NCBI RefSeq assembly: GCF_025961225.1
Contig: NZ_JAOQNG010000007.1
Coordinates: 1,128,501-1,192,500 of the forward strand
Reading direction: 5' to 3'
DNA: 64,000 nucleotides
Source: Azospirillum canadense
GTDB lineage: Bacteria; Pseudomonadota; Alphaproteobacteria; Azospirillales; Azospirillaceae
The notes under the pieces were generated by a model. It did no database searches and had not been told where the DNA came from. It saw nothing but the letters and a program-made list of their open reading frames with translations. The position numbers and the translations under genes were made by a program. Positions 61,099 to 64,000 of this stretch are shown here, piece after piece; within the stretch, counting starts at the first letter, position 1; every line of letters starts with the position of its first letter.

Positions 61099-61127
61099 TC
61101 CGATGAAATCGCATACGATTTATGCGA
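61099..61127 (-). promoter_or_regulatory. OhrR box upstream of ohr copy 2
   Basis: TCCGATGAAATCGCATACGA (61099-61118) fits the box pattern with two changes. An overlapping exact inverted repeat, TCGCAT and ATGCGA around 7 bases (61109-61127), gives additional symmetry. Confidence 0.65.
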
Positions 61128-61220
61128 CCGGGTGATGGGCTTGGTTGGGTGCGGTGGGGGACTTGTGTCCATGCCACGCGAGGCGGGTTTCCGCCGGCCT
61201 CGCGTGGCCGGGTCCGTTGA

Positions 61221-61970
61221 CTAGAGCTGCGTGAGGCCGCCATCGACGGCCAGCTCGACCCCCGTGATGTAGGACGCGTCGTCCGACGCCAGGAACGTCA
61301 CCGCCTTGGCGATCTCCTCGGGCGTGCCGAAGCGCTTGGCCGGGATCCGCTGCATCAGGTGCTGGCCGAGTTCCTGCACGCTGGCCTCGGACAGGCCGAG
61401 CTTGCCGAAGAGCGGGGTTTCGACCACGCCGGGGCTGATGGCGTTGACCCGGATCTTCCGGGGCAGCAGTTCCGACGCCAGCGTCCGGGCGAAGTTCCGA
61501 AGCGCGGCCTTGCTGGCCGAGACCACCGACGTCCCGGCGACGCCCGCCTGGACGAACCAGGAGGTGGTGAAGACGATCGCGCCGCCGTCGCTGAGCAGCG
61601 GCAGGGCCTTCTGGACGGTGAAGTAGGCGCCGCGGAAATTGGTGTTGATGATCTCGTCGAACATGGCCTCGCTCGTGCCTTCGACGGGGGCGAGCTTGGC
61701 GGTGCCGGCGTTGGCGAACAGGACGTCAATCCGGCCATGCCGGTCACGCACGGTCTGGAACAGGGCATCCAGGTCGGCGGCCTTGGTGACATCGGTCGGA
61801 ACGATGAGCGCGTCCGGCCCCAGAACCTTCTCCGCCTCGCTGAGCGAGCTTGGGTTCCGGCCCGTCACGACGACCTTCGCACCCTCCCGGGCAAACTCCT
61901 GTGCCGCGGCAAGACCGATGCCGCCGTTGCCGCCGGTGATAACCACGACCTTGTTCGTGAAACGGCCCAT
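61221..61970 (-). CDS. Short-chain dehydrogenase-like protein lacking the catalytic tyrosine
   Basis: The 249-aa SDR fold starts at ATG 61970 and has the cofactor motif TGGNGGIG, the NAG motif in FANAGTAKLAP and the C-terminal VTFLASDDASYITGVELAVDGG. The active-site stretch reads TSVVSASKAALRNFARTLAS, so the usual YxxxK tyrosine is Val. It could be inactive, use another residue, or bind cofactor as a sensor. It is transcribed alone. Confidence 0.85.
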   Translation of the reverse strand: MGRFTNKVVVITGGNGGIGLAAAQEFAREGAKVVVTGRNPSSLSEAEKVLGPDALIVPTDVTKAADLDALFQTVRDRHGRIDVLFANAGTAKLAPVEGTSEAMFDEIINTNFRGAYFTVQKALPLLSDGGAIVFTTSWFVQAGVAGTSVVSASKAALRNFARTLASELLPRKIRVNAISPGVVETPLFGKLGLSEASVQELGQHLMQRIPAKRFGTPEEIAKAVTFLASDDASYITGVELAVDGGLTQL

Positions 61971-62722
61971 GACATGACTCCTCATTGACGGGACGCGGCC
62001 AAAAGATGCCTGTTGCTGCGAGCAGTGCCGCGGCCGGTTGCAGCGAGACAACCAACAGTGAAGCGCTCCGGATGATCGCTGAGCGACCGTCGAGCGGGGC
62101 TATCCTCCTAAGGAAGCCGCGCCGATTAGAATGATATCGTAAAGGGAAACGACCTGACGCAAAGGGCGACTGCCATCGCAATGTGGTGCTGGAGGGATGT
62201 GCCGCCTTGGTAGACTGCGTTTTCGCGCTCCAGTCCTATGCGGGGTTCAGCCCCAGACGCTTGAGACCTCCTGTCTCGCCGACGCCCTCGAAGTAACCGT
62301 TCATCTGTGAGTTCAGAGGTTATCGGCCGCTGAATAACCTGTCAACACGTTTTTACCAGGTTACTGTCGATTTTTGCGTCTCCCCTCCGCCGCACGACCG
62401 ACCGGCTGTGAATGCGGCATCCCGAAGCTTTCCCTACGCAGGAAGTCCATCTGCCAACGGAAAGCTTTGGTATCGACTCGATACGACGTAGGATCCTGTC
62501 GGCAGCTTGTGTTGATGCTGCTTCCGCGCGTTCCTCCTGATGCGCTCCTCCCAGACTAGGGTCGCTGTCGCCCCCGACGGTGGCCCATCCTTTCCGCGGG
62601 CGATTCCGCCGAATGGAATGGCTTCTCGCGCAGGAGCCGACAGGCGCGCCTCGCGCGGAACGCCCGTATGGCGCACACCGCCAGCCGGTTGGAGGGCCAG
62701 CCGGTTGAACAGGAGAACTCCC
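61971..62722. other. 752-bp gap with no supported gene
   Basis: The middle part (about 62100-62420) is AT-richer. AGGTTAT (62317-62323) and ATAACCT (62334-62340) form an exact inverted repeat that could be an operator or weak terminator. No protein-like frame or RNA gene was found; it may contain decayed mobile DNA. Confidence 0.5.
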
Positions 62723-63442
62723 ATGGGCAGCGGCAGGAACGAACGGGCGATCGTCTTCGGCGTCGGGCCGGGCTTGGGCCTGGCGCTCGTGCGACGGCTC
62801 GCGGGCGAGGGCATGGCGGTCGCGATGGTGGCGCGCGATGTCGGTAAGCTGGAGCGCCTGCGCGACGCGGCGGGGCTTCAGGGCGTGACGGCCCATGCGT
62901 GCGACGTGTCGAAGGGGGACGAGGTCGCCGCCGTGTTCGGGGCCGCGTTCGACGCCATCGGCGCCGCGCCGGATCTCGTCGTGTTCAACGCCAGCACGTT
63001 CGAGCCGGCCGGCATCCTCGACATCGATCCCGCCGCTTTCGAGCGGTGCTGGCGCATCGACTGCCTGGGCGGATTCCATGTCGGCCAGCAGGCGGCCCGG
63101 CGCATGGTGCCGGAAGGGCGGGGCACGATCCTTTTCACCGGCGCGACCGCGAGCCTGCGCGGCAGCGCGCGCCTGGCCAAGTTCGCGGTCGCAAAATTCG
63201 GCCTCCGGGCGCTTGCCCAGTGCATGGCGCGGGAATTGGGGCCGCAGGGCATCCATGTCGGCCATGTCGTGATCGACGGCCAGATCGCGACGCCCACCGC
63301 GCGCAAACGCCAACCGGACCGCGACCCGGACACGATGCTTGACCCCGACGCCCTTGCGGAGACCTATGTGCACCTTCACCGCCAGCCGCGCACCGTCTGG
63401 ACTCTGGAGCTGGACGTACGGCCCGCGGTGGAGAAATTCTGA
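62723..63442 (+). CDS. SDR-family oxidoreductase (atypical active site)
   Basis: The 239-aa protein starts at ATG 62723 after AGGAGAAC. The cofactor region is VFGVGPGLGLALVRRLAGEG, a divergent SDR glycine motif, and the active-site stretch GATASLRGSARLAKFAVAKFG has Phe in place of the YxxxK tyrosine. This subfamily with a FxxxK pattern and VVIDGQIATP is, as I recall, widespread, so the change is probably a family trait. Substrate unknown. Confidence 0.82.
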   Translation: MGSGRNERAIVFGVGPGLGLALVRRLAGEGMAVAMVARDVGKLERLRDAAGLQGVTAHACDVSKGDEVAAVFGAAFDAIGAAPDLVVFNASTFEPAGILDIDPAAFERCWRIDCLGGFHVGQQAARRMVPEGRGTILFTGATASLRGSARLAKFAVAKFGLRALAQCMARELGPQGIHVGHVVIDGQIATPTARKRQPDRDPDTMLDPDALAETYVHLHRQPRTVWTLELDVRPAVEKF

Positions 63443-63468
63443 TCCCTATCGACGACGCCCGTGGGCCG

Positions 63469-64000
63469 CTAGACGGCCTTGGCGCGGGCGCGGTGCGCGG
63501 CGGCCTTGGCCCGGTTGCCGCAGACGGCCATACTGCACCAACGGCGCTTGTGGGCCTTGGTCCGGTCCAGGAACAGGAGCGTGCAGGTCGGCCCTTCGCA
63601 ATTTCGCACCAAGCCGAGATCTTCTTCCGTCAGGAGCCTCGCGATGGACGAGGCGATCGGCTGCAGCGTTTGCTCGGCACTCGCCCACCGGTTCACGCGC
63701 CTCAACTGCAGCCCATGAGCGCCGTCGCCGGACTGGCCTGTGATGCGCGCAAAGCTGTTGTCCTTGGCCAGGACGTCGTTCAGCGGCCCGAGGTCGCTCT
63801 CATGGACGTGGGGATGAGCCTGCGCCGCAAGCGTCAGGACGATCTGGCGGAACCAGTCCCGAAGTCGGCGCGCCTGCCCGGCGACGGCATCCAGGTCGTC
63901 GGCAGGCATCCCTTGGAGCCGAGCCGCGTCTTCGGCGTCGATCGCGCCGGCCTTGAGCAGCCACAGGACGAAGCCGTGCCCGTCCCGCAGGCAGTCGGTC
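63469..64000 (-). CDS. CGNR zinc-finger (ABATE-domain) regulator, 5' end outside window
   Basis: The frame is open to the right edge; the visible part reads VLWLLKAGAIDAEDAARLQG near its start and ends with the CGNR zinc-finger: NCEGPTCTLLFLDRTKAHKR and WCSMAVCGNRAKAAAHRAR, giving the four cysteines. These are putative stress-responsive DNA-binding regulators. The natural start lies beyond base 64000; an internal ATG at 63909 is not the real start because conserved ABATE sequence continues upstream of it. Confidence 0.9.
   Translation of the reverse strand, partial: TDCLRDGHGFVLWLLKAGAIDAEDAARLQGMPADDLDAVAGQARRLRDWFRQIVLTLAAQAHPHVHESDLGPLNDVLAKDNSFARITGQSGDGAHGLQLRRVNRWASAEQTLQPIASSIARLLTEEDLGLVRNCEGPTCTLLFLDRTKAHKRRWCSMAVCGNRAKAAAHRARAKAV

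Overview
The window is 64 kb of high-GC, densely coding proteobacterial DNA. Gene families and insertion-sequence types fit an alphaproteobacterium such as Azospirillum or a relative, but this is judged from gene content only. No rRNA, tRNA, CRISPR array or replication origin was seen. The mixture of catabolic operons, insertion-sequence debris and stress genes would fit a plasmid or chromid, which is an inference.

Region 1 (1-6.5 kb, + strand) is a one-carbon/amine operon: the end of soxD, then soxA, soxG, glyA and an L-serine dehydratase. Sarcosine would be demethylated to glycine, joined with the methylene group to make serine, and deaminated to pyruvate. Region 2 (6.7-16.9 kb, + strand) has a GntR regulator, a DapA-family aldolase or deaminase, an aldehyde dehydrogenase, an FAD amine oxidase, a four-gene betaine/proline-type ABC importer, an unrecognised 254-aa protein and a proline-racemase-family enzyme. 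This is the outline of a hydroxyproline-type pathway, but the last enzyme has glycine where the second catalytic cysteine should be. Region 3 (17-21.8 kb) is a LysR regulator divergent from hyuA-hyuB (ATP-dependent hydantoinase/oxoprolinase type).

Region 4 (21.8-33.5 kb) is a mobile-element graveyard: an IS110 end fragment, half a serine recombinase, a complete IS5-family element, a vapBC pair, a frameshifted tyrosine recombinase, a periplasmic sensor domain with an orphan histidine kinase, a frameshifted phage virion gene, a half IS5 element, and a second IS split by an approximately 1.9 kb segment carrying a 568-aa serine recombinase.

Region 5 (34-63.5 kb) is a large thiol/oxidative-stress island, mostly on the - strand: DUF417 and NADH dehydrogenase-like proteins, cupins, AhpD, a flavin disulfide reductase, a TVP38 protein, two Ohr proteins with OhrR, MFS and RND efflux with a MarR regulator, epoxide hydrolase, GST, MsrA, a DipZ-type thiol transporter, an OmpR-family two-component system, a CopC-like protein, two DUF6130-like proteins and SDRs. 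Three sets of repeated non-coding sequences tie it together: a 37-bp module before three promoters, TCCGATNNNATCGGATGCGA-like boxes before both ohr genes and ohrR, and GGTTGATATCAACC palindromes around the MarR gene. The histidine kinase of the two-component system is cut exactly by an IS1111-type element, so the island may have lost its normal signal input. The window ends in a partial CGNR zinc-finger regulator gene.
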